Below, in pieces: positions 23,283-35,380 of a stretch of DNA of 64,000 nucleotides; position 1 is the first letter of the stretch, and every line of letters begins with the position of its first letter. Under the pieces are notes generated by a model, which saw only the letters and a list, made by a program, of their open reading frames with translations, was not told the DNA's origin and ran no database searches. Both the position numbers and the translations under genes were made by a program. Source of the stretch: Hevea brasiliensis (taxonomy: Eukaryota > Streptophyta > Magnoliopsida > Malpighiales > Euphorbiaceae); assembly GCF_030052815.1 (NCBI RefSeq), contig NC_079497.1:22520258-22584257 (forward strand), written 5' to 3'.

Positions 23283-24699
23283 TGTTGACCCCGTGTAGCT
23301 CAAAATGAGCATTGATTTTGATGATAACAAAACTCAAAGAGAATCTATCTAACCCAACTTTAAAGTGATGTGTAGATTCTTTGTCTTATTACTAAAGAAT
23401 TCTTGAAGTTGCATCTAATGAAAAAGGGTACTCAAAGGCATTTCAAGACAAATACAAAATGAGAAAAGGACAAGACTATGGAAGCCAAGACTCAAAGAAA
23501 AGGTATGAAAGGCATAGTATTAAGGAGTGAGTCTTAGGTCTTTTGTGAAAAGAATGAAAGAGAATTTAGTCATATGGAGCTCAAAAATAAAATTTTATCT
23601 TCTGATTACTTTTTCTCATCATGACCTTGGATACTACCATTGAAATATTTTTAAGGTCTAAATCATTTGACATTGCAAGTTGAGATATGCAGCTGTTGAC
23701 TTAGTTTGCTAACTGGTTTGCTAAATTTTTTAGTTTGCTAATGAGTTTGCTAAAAATGTTAGTTTACTAACCAGTTTACTGACTGCTCCTAAAATTTCAT
23801 TAGTTTGCTAATTTATCAGAGCTACTCAACTTCGCACAAAAGGACAAAATAACAGCTATTTTGTCTTGGGCAGTGTGTATAACGTTCCAAAAGGGTTTCA
23901 AACGGTCTAAAATGATTTGAGACTATAAATACACATTCTCTACTTCATTTACACTTGATGAAAGCTTACATTTGAACTCCAATCTTGATTTTTCATTTAT
24001 TGCTTTCATTCAAGAGCTTTAAAGATTTTGAGCTTCCATTGGCAAATCAACTCATCTCTTCTTTATAGTTTGATTTGTATTGAGTAAGAGTGAGTATTAC
24101 AACATTGAATTGCATTTAAGAGAGGTTGTACAAGCACCTATTGAAGCTTGAGAGAGAAAGTGCTTGTGATAGCATTTGTGAAGGTTTCAAGCTACCTTGG
24201 TGAAAGCTTGGTGTTGAGAAATTGTAAAGGGCTTTTGGTCTCTTGCCTTCAAAAGAGCAAATAGTGGAGAGAAGACTCAAAGAGGGTTCTTTGAGAAAGT
24301 GGATGTAGGCTTGTTAAGCCGAACCACTATAAAAATCGTTGTGTTTGATCTCTCTAACCTTTACCTCCTTAATTTTGTGCAATTTAAATTTTACTTGCTA
24401 TATATATGATATTGAATGTTGTTTGAATAAGATTGAATTGATGAATTTGAGTACATATTGAGTGACTTGAGAAACAAATTGTATATTGTATGATACATGC
24501 CTTGTTAGATATTGCCATATACATTGATTGAGGCTTGAATTGCAACTTAGGAATACATTGTTGAAGCACATATTACTTTCATTTTATTTAGTGAAGCACC
24601 TAGTTGAACAAAGCCACAATTTTTCATTAGGCTACAAGCAAGGGCCGGAAAATTGTTAAAGTCCAATTCACCCCCCTCTTGGACTATTTTGGGACAACA
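23283..24699 (+). repeat. 3' LTR of the copia element
   Basis: 1417 bp, the same length as the 5' LTR. Differences were noticed at about 12 positions (for example CCCATG versus CCCGTG near the start and CTTAGA versus CTTGGA near the end). It is followed by AATTATATAT. Together with the left flank ATATA this suggests a 5-bp duplication ATATA displaced by four bases. Confidence 0.95.
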
Positions 24700-24889
24700 A
24701 ATTATATATTTAAATTAATTTTACTTATTTTTATTAAGTCAAGAATATTTAATTTAGTTTTGAGTTACCTTATGGTCTAGGTCAAAGGATAGAGTTAGAA
24801 TTTGAGCTTACCAATACTGATTCTACTACCTAGAACAGTTCTAAAGTGTCTCAAAATGTTGGGAATGACTATAAGCATGATCACCTTTC
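24700..24889. other. Right flank of the copia element, nothing recognised
   Basis: AT-rich, then mixed sequence. It may continue the gypsy LTR interrupted at 13951, but I cannot prove it. Confidence 0.3.
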
Positions 24890-25593
24890 GAGATGGCCAG
24901 TCGCTCTCCTCATCCTAGTTGAAAACTTGAGCCTGAGTGCTGGTGAGGTATCATTGCTCTAAGTACACTTTCAAGATGCCTAGAAGCCACTGATCACAAT
25001 CAAGAAGGATTCATTGAGATTCTTCTTCAATCACCATAGATCGTTCAATTTAATCTTGACCATTTGATGATTATCTTCGTCATCCAGTGTCCAATTGAGA
25101 GAGTGTTAGTGCCAAGTTGAAGCTTACGTTATGAGGAGTCAATAAGTGGTCTTGGATTATCTAGTTAGTGGCTAGAATGGTTAAAATTTGATTGAAAAGT
25201 TTTAGTTTCTGACTCCTAGATCTCATTAATTTTGGGGACAGTAGGAGGCTAGCTGGTCTCCTCATTCTAGTAAAAAACTCAGTCTTGAGTGTTGGTAAGG
25301 TATCATTACTCTAAGTACATTTTTCGGATACCCTGAAGCCACTAAACATAATCCCGAAGGGTTCATCGAGATTCTTCTTCAATCACCATAGATCGTTTGG
25401 TTTAATCTCGATGGTCTGATGAGTATCTACATCATTTAATGTCTAATCAAGGAATGATTGGTTCCAAATTGAAGCTTACATTATAAGGAGTCAATAAGTG
25501 GTCTTGGATTATCTGGATGGTGACTAGAATGGTCAAAATTTGATTAAAAAGTTTCAGTTTCTAATTCCTCGATCTCATTGATTTTGGACATGG
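24890..25593. repeat. 352-bp tandem duplication
   Basis: Two diverged copies at an offset of 352 bp: AGGTATCATT at 24946 and 25298, TCTCCTCAT at 24905 and 25257. Each holds TTCTTCTTCAATCACCATAG and AAGTGGTCTTGGATTATCT. There is no ORF. It probably lies within an old LTR or other non-coding repeat. Confidence 0.75.
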
Positions 25594-26000
25594 TAGGAGG
25601 CATAACTGGTTAGAAAGTGATGCCTAGGAGGTGAGGAGTACAACACCATTGAGATTAGGCTGATTGGTCACCCGTAATAGTTGGAATTAACTACACTTTT
25701 TTCTCGCTCTTTGCATTTTCGTTGCTGCTATAACTAAAAATCATTGTCCCTTACACTGTTGCAGTTACCAATTATCATCTGGTCCATTAAAGGTCTCATT
25801 GGTGTTGGGTTACATTGCCAAAAGACAAAATAGAAAGGGAGAGGGGGTACTGGGAGAAAGAGTCAAGGGTATTTGGTTCATGTGTTTTTACATGTGTTGA
25901 TTGGCGGTGAAAATAGTTTTTTGTTAAAGTATTATTTAATTAAAATAAAGTCTAAAATATTAAAATAAAATAACATAATGGTACTAATTTAAAAAAACAC

Positions 26001-26001
<1 letters not shown>
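25594..26001. other. Non-coding, nothing recognised
   Basis: Mixed-composition sequence without ORF or clear repeat. A purine-rich run GAAAGGGAGAGGGGG lies at about 25833. Confidence 0.4.

Positions 26002-26060
<59 letters not shown>
26002..26060. repeat. (ATA)n microsatellite
   Basis: About 19 units of ATA/AAT without interruption. Confidence 0.95.
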
Positions 26061-26061
<1 letters not shown>

Positions 26062-26082
26062 GATAGATTTAAAAATTTGCGT

Positions 26083-28790
26083 TGTTACATTAGTGGTGTC
26101 AAGGGACCCTTTGAAAAAAAATAGGTCCTTTATCAATCAAATTAGAAGTTAAACCGATGCACTTGCATTACATAATAGGGATCTTAATTGCCTTCGCATG
26201 CCCGCAGTCTAACACGTAAAATGAAAAGGCCATATCATTTTTTGACATTCTTGGTATATCAAAATCCATTTAGCTTGCAAATAGTTAGCCAAGCTACTCC
26301 AACCCCAAGGCAATTTGTGAGCGGCCTTTTTGAACTCCAACTTTTTTAGTGTTATTTCCCTATAACACTACTATGGGGCTTAAGACCACGCCATGAAGGT
26401 GGATGATTGATAAAAGTCACCGCCTGGGAAATAACATGGACAAAATGAAGGGACTTAGTGAGTGACGACTTACTCTTTATAAAGGTCTACCGCTTTTCAT
26501 TATCATAGCTTAAAGGACAAGGGTTCAAGATAATTGGTACAAATACGGCAAAGTGTTAAGCACCCTTTCCTTCCTGGACTTATCTAGGTATTGGGTGTTG
26601 GGCCAGCTTCCACTTGTTGCATTCTATATATCTCATTTTTTTTTCTTCTATTAATTTTATTCTATCAAGCAAATGCATATTACACACATTATTTCACCAA
26701 AAGATCAAATAAGTATACAACATTCATTGAATCCTAATTATGTTAAGTTTAAGTTAAGATCTTTACGTTGGTTACCTTATTACCTTAATTAACATGTTCC
26801 TAAGTCAATTCACATGCAAAGGCTAACTTACAACATTCACTTACTTAGCACATATTTAGAAGAGAAAAGTAATAGATTTAAGCATACCATATTTCTATCA
26901 TGCATCTTTATATTTTACATTTACCAAGTTACTCTATTAAGCATGCTACTAAGTCCATTTACTTACATTGATGTATTTAAACAAAAATATAAACATTCAA
27001 AGAAGTGAGGGAAAATAAAAGAAATTAACCAATTAAAATATGATGATTAACAGTGCGTTTGGATAGAGCGAGAGAAAGTTTTGTAAAGTAAGGTAAGCTA
27101 AATAAGGTAGCAAAACCTTCTTAACCCACAAATTTGGTGAGTTGAAAAAGTGAGGGTTTTGCAGGTTTTGAAACCTTTGAAAACTTTATCTCCTTTAATA
27201 AAACCTTTCTCCCAAACAAGCATGGTACTTTAAAAGCTCATCTCTTATCACCAAAAATTTCCTTCCGAAAAAGCTTTAAAGAAGTGGAAAGTGAAATGAA
27301 ATTTTAAAAAAATAAAGGTCTTACAAACTAATATAAACCTATTACAAGGCCCTTGAGCCCATTAGTATAAACCTATTACAAGGCCCTTGAGCCCATTAAC
27401 CTACCCAAAGGGTCTTGAGAATTACTTTTATTTTTTAGTCTTTAAAAATGTCCATTGAAGGTTTTGACAGAAAATTGCACATCCCTGGGCATGTTTTCAG
27501 GGCTCGAAACACACCCTGAGCGCGTTTTTCTCTGGACCTTGCCCCTCTTTACATTCTTGGTAATTTTGATGCCTTTTGATTGCCTTTTTAATGTTTCCCA
27601 ACTTACCATATGAAGTGTTACTAATCAAAATACAAAAGCAAGCATATTGGATCATTAAAAAAGAAAAAAAAAAAAAGAAATCTAATGAGTAATCAAAAGA
27701 GTTTTAGATCAAAACCATAATCTAGTGATGACTAAGGTACTAATATGACAATATTTGGGACTTTAGTCCCAAATTACCCAAATTGGCCTTTTTAACATCT
27801 TCTAGCAACATTAAATCTCATGTAAGGAACAAAGAATACAAGTTAGTGACCATAATCATATAAGAACCAAATATAAGCAATACAATCATAAACTTTCAAA
27901 GTAGGCCTTGTTTGGACCAGCATTTGGAAAAAAATACATTAAAAATATGAAATGAAGTCTAAAAATCATGATATTAAATCTAGACAATCCTAACATGTTG
28001 TACTAACATATAGAAATGATAAATAAGCATAAAGAAATCAAGTACACATAAAATAACAATGGAATTGAAGTACATTTACAAGCAGGCAGGTTCTGATTTC
28101 TCTATGTTAATCCAAAATTGTATATTAAACTACTGGGTATTCTACACATGTTAACATGTACGTAGTTTAGTGACAAGAATCATCGAAATATCACTTTTAC
28201 AGCTCAAGTTATACTACTTACAAAATTCCGATGTGTGCAGACCATTTTTTCATGAACTGAAACTTTGAAAAATCATAAAAGACACTATAAAAATCGGATT
28301 TGAATGATTCAAAAGGCTACACCCGATGAAACTGCCTAAAGAATTCAATGGAAGCAATAGAAAATGCCAGAAAAATCGTTTACATTATGTCAAAACCAAT
28401 CAAAATCACAAAACGAAATTAAACCGTGCAGTGAAATTTTGTGATGCCCTAAGAAATTACCTTGCTTTCATAGGTTGTTTCTTTCTTTCCTCTTTAAAAA
28501 CCTTTAGACCTTGATGAAGTTGTGGCAATGGTTGCTTGGTGGTTTGATTGAGTGCTATGTCCCAAAGAATGACTAAAGTCCTTCCTTCTCTTCACTCGGT
28601 TTTTGAATGTGTGTGTAGGTGTGTTCTTCAGTTGGGAGAGCGTGGGTGGTTTCTAGGGTTGTTTTTTCAAGCTTCCAAGATTCTATAATAGGGTTTTAGG
28701 GGACAAAATGATGTTTATATAGAGAGTCCAGCTGAAAGGGAAGGAGATTTTGTCCAAAGTGAAAACAAATCTCCTTTCATTTTCGTTTGA
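26083..28790 (-). mobile_element. Tat/Ogre-type LTR, probably solo, minus strand
   Basis: The block at about 26380-26600 has the same landmarks in the same order as the LTRs of element F (50190-50380): accACGCCATGAAGG, GTCACCGCCTGGG/AATAACATGGAC, then GTGTTAAGCACCC. A TATA box on the minus strand (TATATAAA, 28721-28714) starts a transcript running left, as in F. Boundaries are uncertain. No internal region or coding sequence is attached, so I call it a solo or fragmentary LTR. Inside it, 27053-27225 may be a small separate insertion. Confidence 0.5.
27329..27398. repeat. 34-bp direct repeat, two copies
   Basis: TATAAACCTATTACAAGGCC...CCCAT occurs at 27332 and 27366, nearly identical. It is a local slippage or duplication within the LTR-like region. 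Confidence 0.85.
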
Positions 28791-29917
28791 TCCAGTGGTG
28801 GAGCTAGCTATTAAATTATGAGGGGACAAATGTAAAAGTATAAACACAATGTGTGTGTATGAGAGCACACATACTTGTATGAAAATATATTTACTTATAA
28901 CATATAATTCATATTAAATTAATTGATTAAAATAAAAAAAAATTAATGTAACTATCTATTAATTAAAAATATTGCAAATTATATAAAAAATAATTAACGA
29001 AAATCAATTTTAATCTGAGTGATTATTTTATTGATAGAATTTATAAAACTAATTAAGATTATATATAATTTAAATAAAAAAATTTTAAAAGTTAATGAAA
29101 AGAATAATTATGAAATCAATGCAAGTTAAAAAAGAAAAGATATTATAATAAAATAATAATTTTAATAAATTATGTTAAATTACAATCAATTATTTATAAT
29201 TTTAAATATTATTTTTAATTATATGTATTTATAAATAAAAAATTTAACTTATAAAATAAAAATTTAAAAATAAAATTATTTAAAGAATATATAATAAATA
29301 ATAATGGGCCTACTGGGACTTCGGTGCCATGGCCCTGTAGGTCCCAACATAGTTTCCCTACTTGTTTAATTCCTTTTCTTTCCTGTTTTCCAAAATGGGC
29401 CACCTTATCTCTTCCTTCCTTTTCATTTTCCGACCTCTACTATTTTAGTTATTTGTTTTCTAAATGGAATTTAGCTGCCCATAAAAGTTAAATTAGTGTT
29501 CACACTCTATTTCCTTCTCTTTTGATCGAATGGGCCATGAGCCTACGGCCCATGAGACTTGAACTTATATCTCCTTCGGCCCTTTTAGTTTTTTAGGGCC
29601 TAAGGCTAGCCTTAGTCGTGTGGCATGGGCCTCAGGCTTAGGGATAAGACTAGTATCAACTCTCAGTCCCTTATTCTGTGGCCTTTTTATATTTCTGGTC
29701 CTTGAAACCGTAACTTTTATGGATTGTTATCATTTGTTCATTTCTTTTGTTGTTAAAAAGAGTCTATGAATCTTTTGAATTTTTATCATTGGGCTCTTGC
29801 CATCTTCATACATGCATATATTCAAGAGTACAGAGATAGACATCTATACACTTTTATAATTCTATAAGGATATCATTTAGGCCACAAGCTCTCCCTATAT
29901 TCATATTCTTCAAAGCC
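28791..29917. other. AT-rich then mixed non-coding DNA
   Basis: 28791-28830 reads CCAGTGGTGGAGCTAG...GAGGGGACA, like the head of a common plant repeat. It is followed by 400 bp of very AT-rich sequence, then by a region rich in GGCCCATGAG-type words (29300-29700) that could be more LTR U3. No gene is supported. Confidence 0.35.
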
Positions 29918-30372
29918 TTTTTTTTTTTTTTTTATCTGCAATATAATAATAAAAGGTTACCAGGATAAACTTAACATTAATGCATTTGTTATGCCCCAAT
30001 TAGCAGACCTCCCCACTTACATCCAACCTAAATGTGGCATATTAAGTGAAAAAAATCTAATAGGAAAAATAAGAGAAAAAGAACAAGAATTCAAAATCCA
30101 AAAGTAAGCACCCAACAACACCAAGAAACAATAAAAGACAAAATTACAAAAAAGCTATAAAGTCTTGTACTCTAGAGCACTCTCCTTTTGCCAAGAAATC
30201 ACTCAAAGAATTTGCTTCCCTCGTGGTGTGAGGGAAGCTAATGCTTGTCAAAGCAGCACATAGATTGAGGGAAGATTTGATGAAATCATAAAGATGCCAT
30301 GGACCAGGACTCGAACCAACCAAACACGAAATTACATAATTGGATAAGCATACAAGGGGGACTGAAAAGCAA

Positions 30373-31110
30373 TCAATTTTGAGATGTAAGTTGCAACGCC
30401 TTGAGAATTAGCAAAAGCACCGCTTCACTTGAATCTAAGATGCCAATTGGGCAAGAAAAAATACATTTAATTTTACCTTCATGATCTCTCAAGATACCTC
30501 CAATTCCACTCAGTCTTGGATTCCTTTGTGAGGATCCGTCAGTACTCCATTTGAATAGATTGGCAGATGGAGGAATCCATAGCAAGTTTAATAACTTTTT
30601 CATTTCTCCAACCTTTAATAGCTTCCACACCAAGGAGAAGTTGCGTTCCTGTATAAGGAAAAGACTCGTCTTTACTCTTCATCCATACTGCCACTCTATG
30701 TTAAATGATGCTATAAAGAATTATGTGACCTGTGCTAATTTTATTAAAGATGACTTCATTTCTAATAAGCCACATGGACCAAATGATAGCAAACAAAAGG
30801 CATAACCAAAATGTCCTTCGCATTTTCCAAAATGCAAGCAATTGCTATATTGATAGAAAAGACTAGACATATTAGCAGCCATGCAAATGCAAAAACTGAT
30901 GTTCCACAAGTTGAGAAAGAAATGCCAAACCTTTGAGCTAAATTTACAATGAATAAATAGATAAGCAGAAATCTCTCCATAGCAATTGCAAAAAGGGCAG
31001 TAGTTTTTAGCAATAGGAATTAAATCAAGTTGAGAAAGCCAGTGTTTGGAAAGAATTCTATTTCAACAAAGCAACCAGAAAAATAATTCCACCATAGGTC
31101 GAGCAATATT
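30373..31110 (-). pseudogene. L1 LINE zinc-binding domain and RNase H
   Basis: 30373-30633 encodes the start of an RNase H domain: KWSTDGSSQRNPRLSGIGGI, where the Asp of TDGS is the first catalytic residue, then SSEAVLLLILKAL with the expected Glu. Upstream, at about 30730-31070, the zf-RVT motif appears in another frame: CPFCNCYGEISAYLFIHC. These domains follow the RT in plant L1 proteins. Several frames are involved, so it is not functional. Confidence 0.8.
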
Positions 31111-31129
31111 CAACCAGAGCTAGGAGTTC

Positions 31130-32300
31130 ACACTTCAATCAATAAAAGATTCAAACTAATTAATTCAATAAATGAGAGATTATTACTTTGAAGGAAATTA
31201 ATCATAAGTTATTTTAAGTCCTCTCTCAAGGCACTCAAGTCGCATTTTAATCAACTCAAATCCTACTTTCATGGCAATTAAATTAATTAAAACCCATTAT
31301 GTTCTTTGATTAATTGTTAGTTCCATATAGAATTCCAACCTATCTCTAGATCAAGAATCCCAAGTTCAAAATCCTGTTATTCCAATATCAATCTTCACTT
31401 TTCAGTCCTTTAATTAATATCTAGAATCAATATTAAGTGGAGCTCAACACAAAACATGCATTAAGAGCATAAGAGATTGAATCAAAGAACAAAATAATCC
31501 AATATATTAAATAAAATCAAACCAAATCCATAACTGAATTGAAAGTGTTACATTCATAACCCTAGAATAGAGAAACTACTCACACATGGTGAGTTTTACA
31601 ATCAAGTTTATAAAATAATAAAGAAAACATATGAGAAGAATAAAATGAAAGAACCCAGAAGGAGAATTGTAGCCTTGAACTTTTAGAACTTTAGCTAAAA
31701 ACCTCTGAAAACCTTGCAAATTCGTTTCTCCTCTCACCTCTCTAAAGGTGATGTGCTCTCTTAAAAGGAAAAGAAAAGATTCTTCTCGGTTGAAACCCTG
31801 ACTCCTTGAATTTATATCTACTGAAAAACCCTTATTTCATATTCCAAATAGGCTTAGAATACCTCTAAGAATGGCTGGGATTGGTCGAATCTGGAATTCT
31901 GCCATTAACAATAGCACGGGCTATGTGATTCTTTTAGTTTACCCTTGTAACATTCTGAAGCCTCAAATTTTAGCCTTTTTTGGGTTGGAAAACATGACAC
32001 GTGCCATGTAATTTAACTACTAAAGAACATGGGCCATGTTGTCTCCTGCTTTAATAACACGGGCCGTGCGGCCCGTGTTATCTTCTTTCACTTTTTTCAT
32101 TGCATTTTCGCATCCCAACACTTCTCCAATCACCTCCACACTATCTCAAGCCATTGATACATACCTAGTAAAGGCCAAAAACTAAGGAATCATACCAATT
32201 TAGCATAGAATTGAAAAGAAAACTAAAAATACTTGAAAATAAGCATGAAGGTAATAAAATATTAACAAAAATGCAATGAAAGCAACAAAATACTAACAAA
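31130..32300 (-). mobile_element. Inverted LTR fragment with adjoining 3' internal sequence
   Basis: On the minus strand an LTR start TGTTGGGATGCG is read from 32120 leftward, with a purine-rich tract GGAGGTGATTGGAGAAG immediately before it (32140-32121). Further along come a palindromic ACACGGGCCG...CGGCCCGTGTT block (about 32057-32082) and a TATA box (TATAAA, 31816-31811). The layout resembles Athila-type gypsy LTRs, though the lineage is not certain. Its 3' end is missing here and appears separately at 33060-33272 in the opposite orientation. Confidence 0.55.
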
Positions 32301-32309
32301 ATGCAATCA

Positions 32310-33050
32310 ATATGCTTTGTAAATGCCTATATGATTTGACGTTCTTATTAAAGCTTGCATATAAGCTCTCCCTTTCTATTTTTTATAAAATTTTTAAAAT
32401 CTCTAAGTTAGTAGCTGTTCAACTGAACAAGATTATGGTTGATTTCTTTTGGTATGGTGGTGTTGGGAGGCATAAATTGCACTTGATTAAATGGTCTTCT
32501 ATTCTTATTTTGAAAAACAAGGGAGGTCCTGGAATTTTAGATTTAACAGTCCATAATAAAGCATTGCTTTTCAAATGGGTCTGGCATATCCATGATGAGC
32601 AAAATTCATTATAAGGTTCCACCATAATAAGTATGGGTCATAGAATTTTGAGGATCTTAGGGCAAATTCTTCATCAAATGGCAGGAATGTCTTAAAGCTT
32701 TAGCAAAATATTCAAGCAACTTACACTACAAATGATGAATTTTCAAATGTTATTAGAGCAAACATTGGGCACTGTGTTGGAAATGGTGCAAATTTCTTAT
32801 TTTGGATGGACCCTTGGGTTAATGATCTCCCCCTGAAATGCATCTCTCCATGCCTGTATAATCTCTTCATGGATAAAGCTACAACTATAGCCTTATTGGG
32901 TATTTGGGAGGACCCTTCTTTTAATTGGAATTTCAAGTGTGCTAGACCTTTGAGGAGTTAGGAAGTTTATCATCTATAACAGCTACTACACTTATTGAAT
33001 GGAGCCATCCCAAGGGTAATTTCTTAATTCACCCTCTCTATCAAACCTTG
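32310..33050 (+). pseudogene. L1 LINE RT thumb region, inverted (plus strand)
   Basis: Encodes LNKIMVDFFWYGGVGRHKLH, LIKWSSIL and GGPGILDLTVHNKALLFKWV, the well-known segment between RT core and zinc-binding domain of plant L1 proteins (DFFWGG, KWS, GGLGIxDL, NxALLxKW). This exact segment is missing from the minus-strand LINE on either side, so it is the same element's piece turned around, not a second LINE. Confidence 0.8.
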
Positions 33051-33059
33051 TTCAATACA

Positions 33060-33272
33060 TTTTAGATTTTAGGTACTTGATATTTAAGTTTAGTTAATTG
33101 CTTTAGATTTTAATTAGTTTAATTAGATGTAATTACTATTTCTCTACAATTTAATTGTCTAGATAATCATAATTATTGTTTAGTTCAGTGCTCAACACGG
33201 TTCTCGTGGAACATACTCACTCATTACTTTATTACTTGTTAAATATCTATGCACTTGCTAGATTTCGCATAA
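33060..33272 (+). mobile_element. LTR 3' part in plus orientation
   Basis: Contains CTCAACACGGTTCTCGTGG, CTCATTACTTTATTACTTG and CACTTGCTAGATTTCGCATA, phrases usual near the 3' end of Athila-like and related gypsy LTRs. Together with the inverted 31130-32300 block it makes up one LTR split by an inversion. Confidence 0.5.
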
Positions 33273-33284
33273 TAGAATGACTCT

Positions 33285-35380
33285 TCTAGCTTATGAGAGA
33301 AGCTTGCCCTTCCAAAATGCTAGCTTTCTTTCAACTTTTTTGATAATAGGGTACCATGCCTTTTCAACTTCATATTGCAACCTAAAGGCAAACCAAGATA
33401 ATTTATAGGTAAGGCCCCATGCTTACAAAGAGCTTTTTTAGTGACCTTGGCGGTCACATGAGATTCAATATTTATCCCAATAAGTACACTTTTAAAGAAA
33501 TTAATCTTTAATTTAGATAATAAGGCAAAACATCTAAGCAACCTCACTGAATTTAAAACATAATTCTCTTTATCCTGACAGAAAATTTGAGGTGTCATTA
33601 GCATTTTGCAAATGGGAAATTGAAGGCCTATCAATTGTAACTAAAACACCTTGAAAAAAACCAAGGTCATGTGCTCTTTTGATTAAGGCCCTAAGAGGTT
33701 CCACTACTAAAAGAAAAAGAAAAGAGGATAAGGGATCACCTCATCAAAGCCCCTTTTCTAGTTGCAATTCTTTGGTAGCCAAGACATTAATCACCACAAA
33801 ATCTCTTGTGGATGAGATGCAAGATATTATCTAGTTCCTCCATTATGATCCAAAACCCATCCTTTCCATCACAGAGTTCAAGTATCCCCACCTTACCGAG
33901 TTAAATGCTTTTTCAAAATCTAATTTGAGAAGTAAATAACCTTTCTTGTTCTTCTTATGAGTATGCATAATCTCATTAGCCACCAGGTAGCCTTCTAAAA
34001 TTTGCCTATTTTTGATGAATGTGAACTGTGATTGATCAATAAGTTAGGGTAGCACCACTTTTAGCCTATTGGAAAGTAATTTGGCAAGGATTTTGTACAA
34101 CCCATGTATTAGGCTAATCAACCTATAATCACGTGGTTTGGAATCATTCTTAATTTTGGGTACTAAAGTAATGAGAGACAACTTAACTTCATTTGGTAGA
34201 AACCCCAAATTGTTGAAGGAGTTGAACATGGAAAAAATCTCATCTTTAATGATGTTCCAGGAATGATGTTCCAAGCGCTTTTTTAAAAGAAGAAATTGAA
34301 ACCTTTGGGGCCAGGCGCCTTTTGATTATCACATCCCCAAATTGTGCTTCTAATTTCATCATGTGAGAAAGGAAGTTTGAGCTTAGCTACATCATTTGCA
34401 TTAATAACTTTCAAAGACAAAGTGCCAAGAAAAGCAAAACAGATGTTTTATCTTAAAACCTCTAATTGAATTGTTTAAAGAAGGTACTTATAATTAATGT
34501 CAATTGGATCATCATATTCATAGTCCCCAGACCTCATAAGTCACCAAATTTGATTCCTTTGTCTTCTATTTGAAGCAATGACATGGAAGAACCTTGTATT
34601 CCTATCACTTAGCTTACACCAAGTAGCTTTTGGTTTTTGTCTCTAGATGCTTTCAAGTTGCCTTAAAATGATGGCTCTATTCATCTTTAGTGCACTCAAA
34701 TCATCTAATCTTGCTTGAAAGAGAGGTTTAGATTCACTTTCTTTCTCTATATTAGAGATTTTGTCATTTAGTTCCTATAGCTTAATGTTCTTTGTTATAA
34801 AAAACTAGACATTTCCATAACTTAAAGAAATGCTTTACACACTTTAATGTACTAGCAACAAAAAGCATGACCATTTGCAGTAGACCAAAAACCTCTAACC
34901 ACTTCTTTAAAACCCAGGAAGAACCACCAACTTTCTATACTATGAAATAACACCGGTCTCCAATGCAAATTTGACATGGTATTTAACTAGAGTGGGTTAT
35001 GATTTGATGGTCCTCGATCCAAAGCCCATAAGTTTAAGTTAGGGAAAGCTGAGACCCAATGAGAAGAGACAAATATTCTATCTATCTTGCTCATACAAGG
35101 ACCCCATCTCCATGTGAATTTCCTTGCCCTCAATTTAATTTCAATTAGCTCAGAGGAAGAAATAAAATTGGAAAATAGCCTCATACCTTTCATGACTCTA
35201 AAACCACCCTTTTTTTTCACTGGCTTTATAACTTGATTGAAATCACCTATGACTAGTGTAGACACCATATTTTGTTCGACCCTCAAATGCACAAACATAC
35301 AATCTTCTTTTAAAGTTGAAGTTGCAATTTCAAATATTTTCTTGAATGGATTTTCCATCTTAATATTATCCGTTCTCAAC
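33285..35380 (-). pseudogene. L1 LINE endonuclease C-terminus and RT core
   Basis: 34987-35379: VIGDFNQVIKPVKKKGGF, FTWRW, SKIDRIFVSSHW and GPSNHNPL, the C-terminal half of the endonuclease (the last reads SNH where SDH is usual). 34044-34274: FLPNEVKLSLITLVPK and SKPRDYRLISLIHGLYKILA, RT fingers. 33320-33634: LKINFFKSVLIGIN and LPINYLGLPLG. The catalytic palm motif, in another frame at about 33595-33612, reads HLQNANDT where FADD is normal, so it is inactive. Confidence 0.85.

Larger units (their letters stand above)
13952..24699 (+). mobile_element. SIRE/Maximus-like Ty1/copia retrotransposon, 10.7 kb
   Basis: A complete element: 5' LTR 13952-15368, primer binding site, gag, pol in copia order (protease, integrase, RT, RNase H), an extra ORF after pol, polypurine tract and 3' LTR 23283-24699. 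LTRs are 1417 bp each and start TGTTG, ending CAACA. By-eye comparison gives about 12 substitutions (about 0.85%), mostly transitions, so the insertion is recent: a few hundred thousand years at the common plant LTR rate. The long internal region with a third ORF and the gag type place it with SIRE/Maximus. It has one frameshift and three stop codons in otherwise continuous frames. Confidence 0.95.
29918..35380 (-). mobile_element. L1-type LINE, 5'-truncated and rearranged
   Basis: A poly-T run at 29918-29933 is the poly(A) tail of a minus-strand element. Moving right (toward its 5' end) come RNase H, zinc-binding domain, an intruding LTR fragment with an inverted LINE piece, the RT core and the C-terminal half of the endonuclease. 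The endonuclease N-terminus and ORF1 are missing past about 35380. It is typical of plant L1 elements that carry a C-terminal RNase H. All reading frames are broken. Confidence 0.85.

Noticed and set aside
32310..33050. A second, independent L1 LINE on the plus strand
   Set aside because: It supplies exactly the segment missing from the surrounding minus-strand LINE, so an inversion is simpler.
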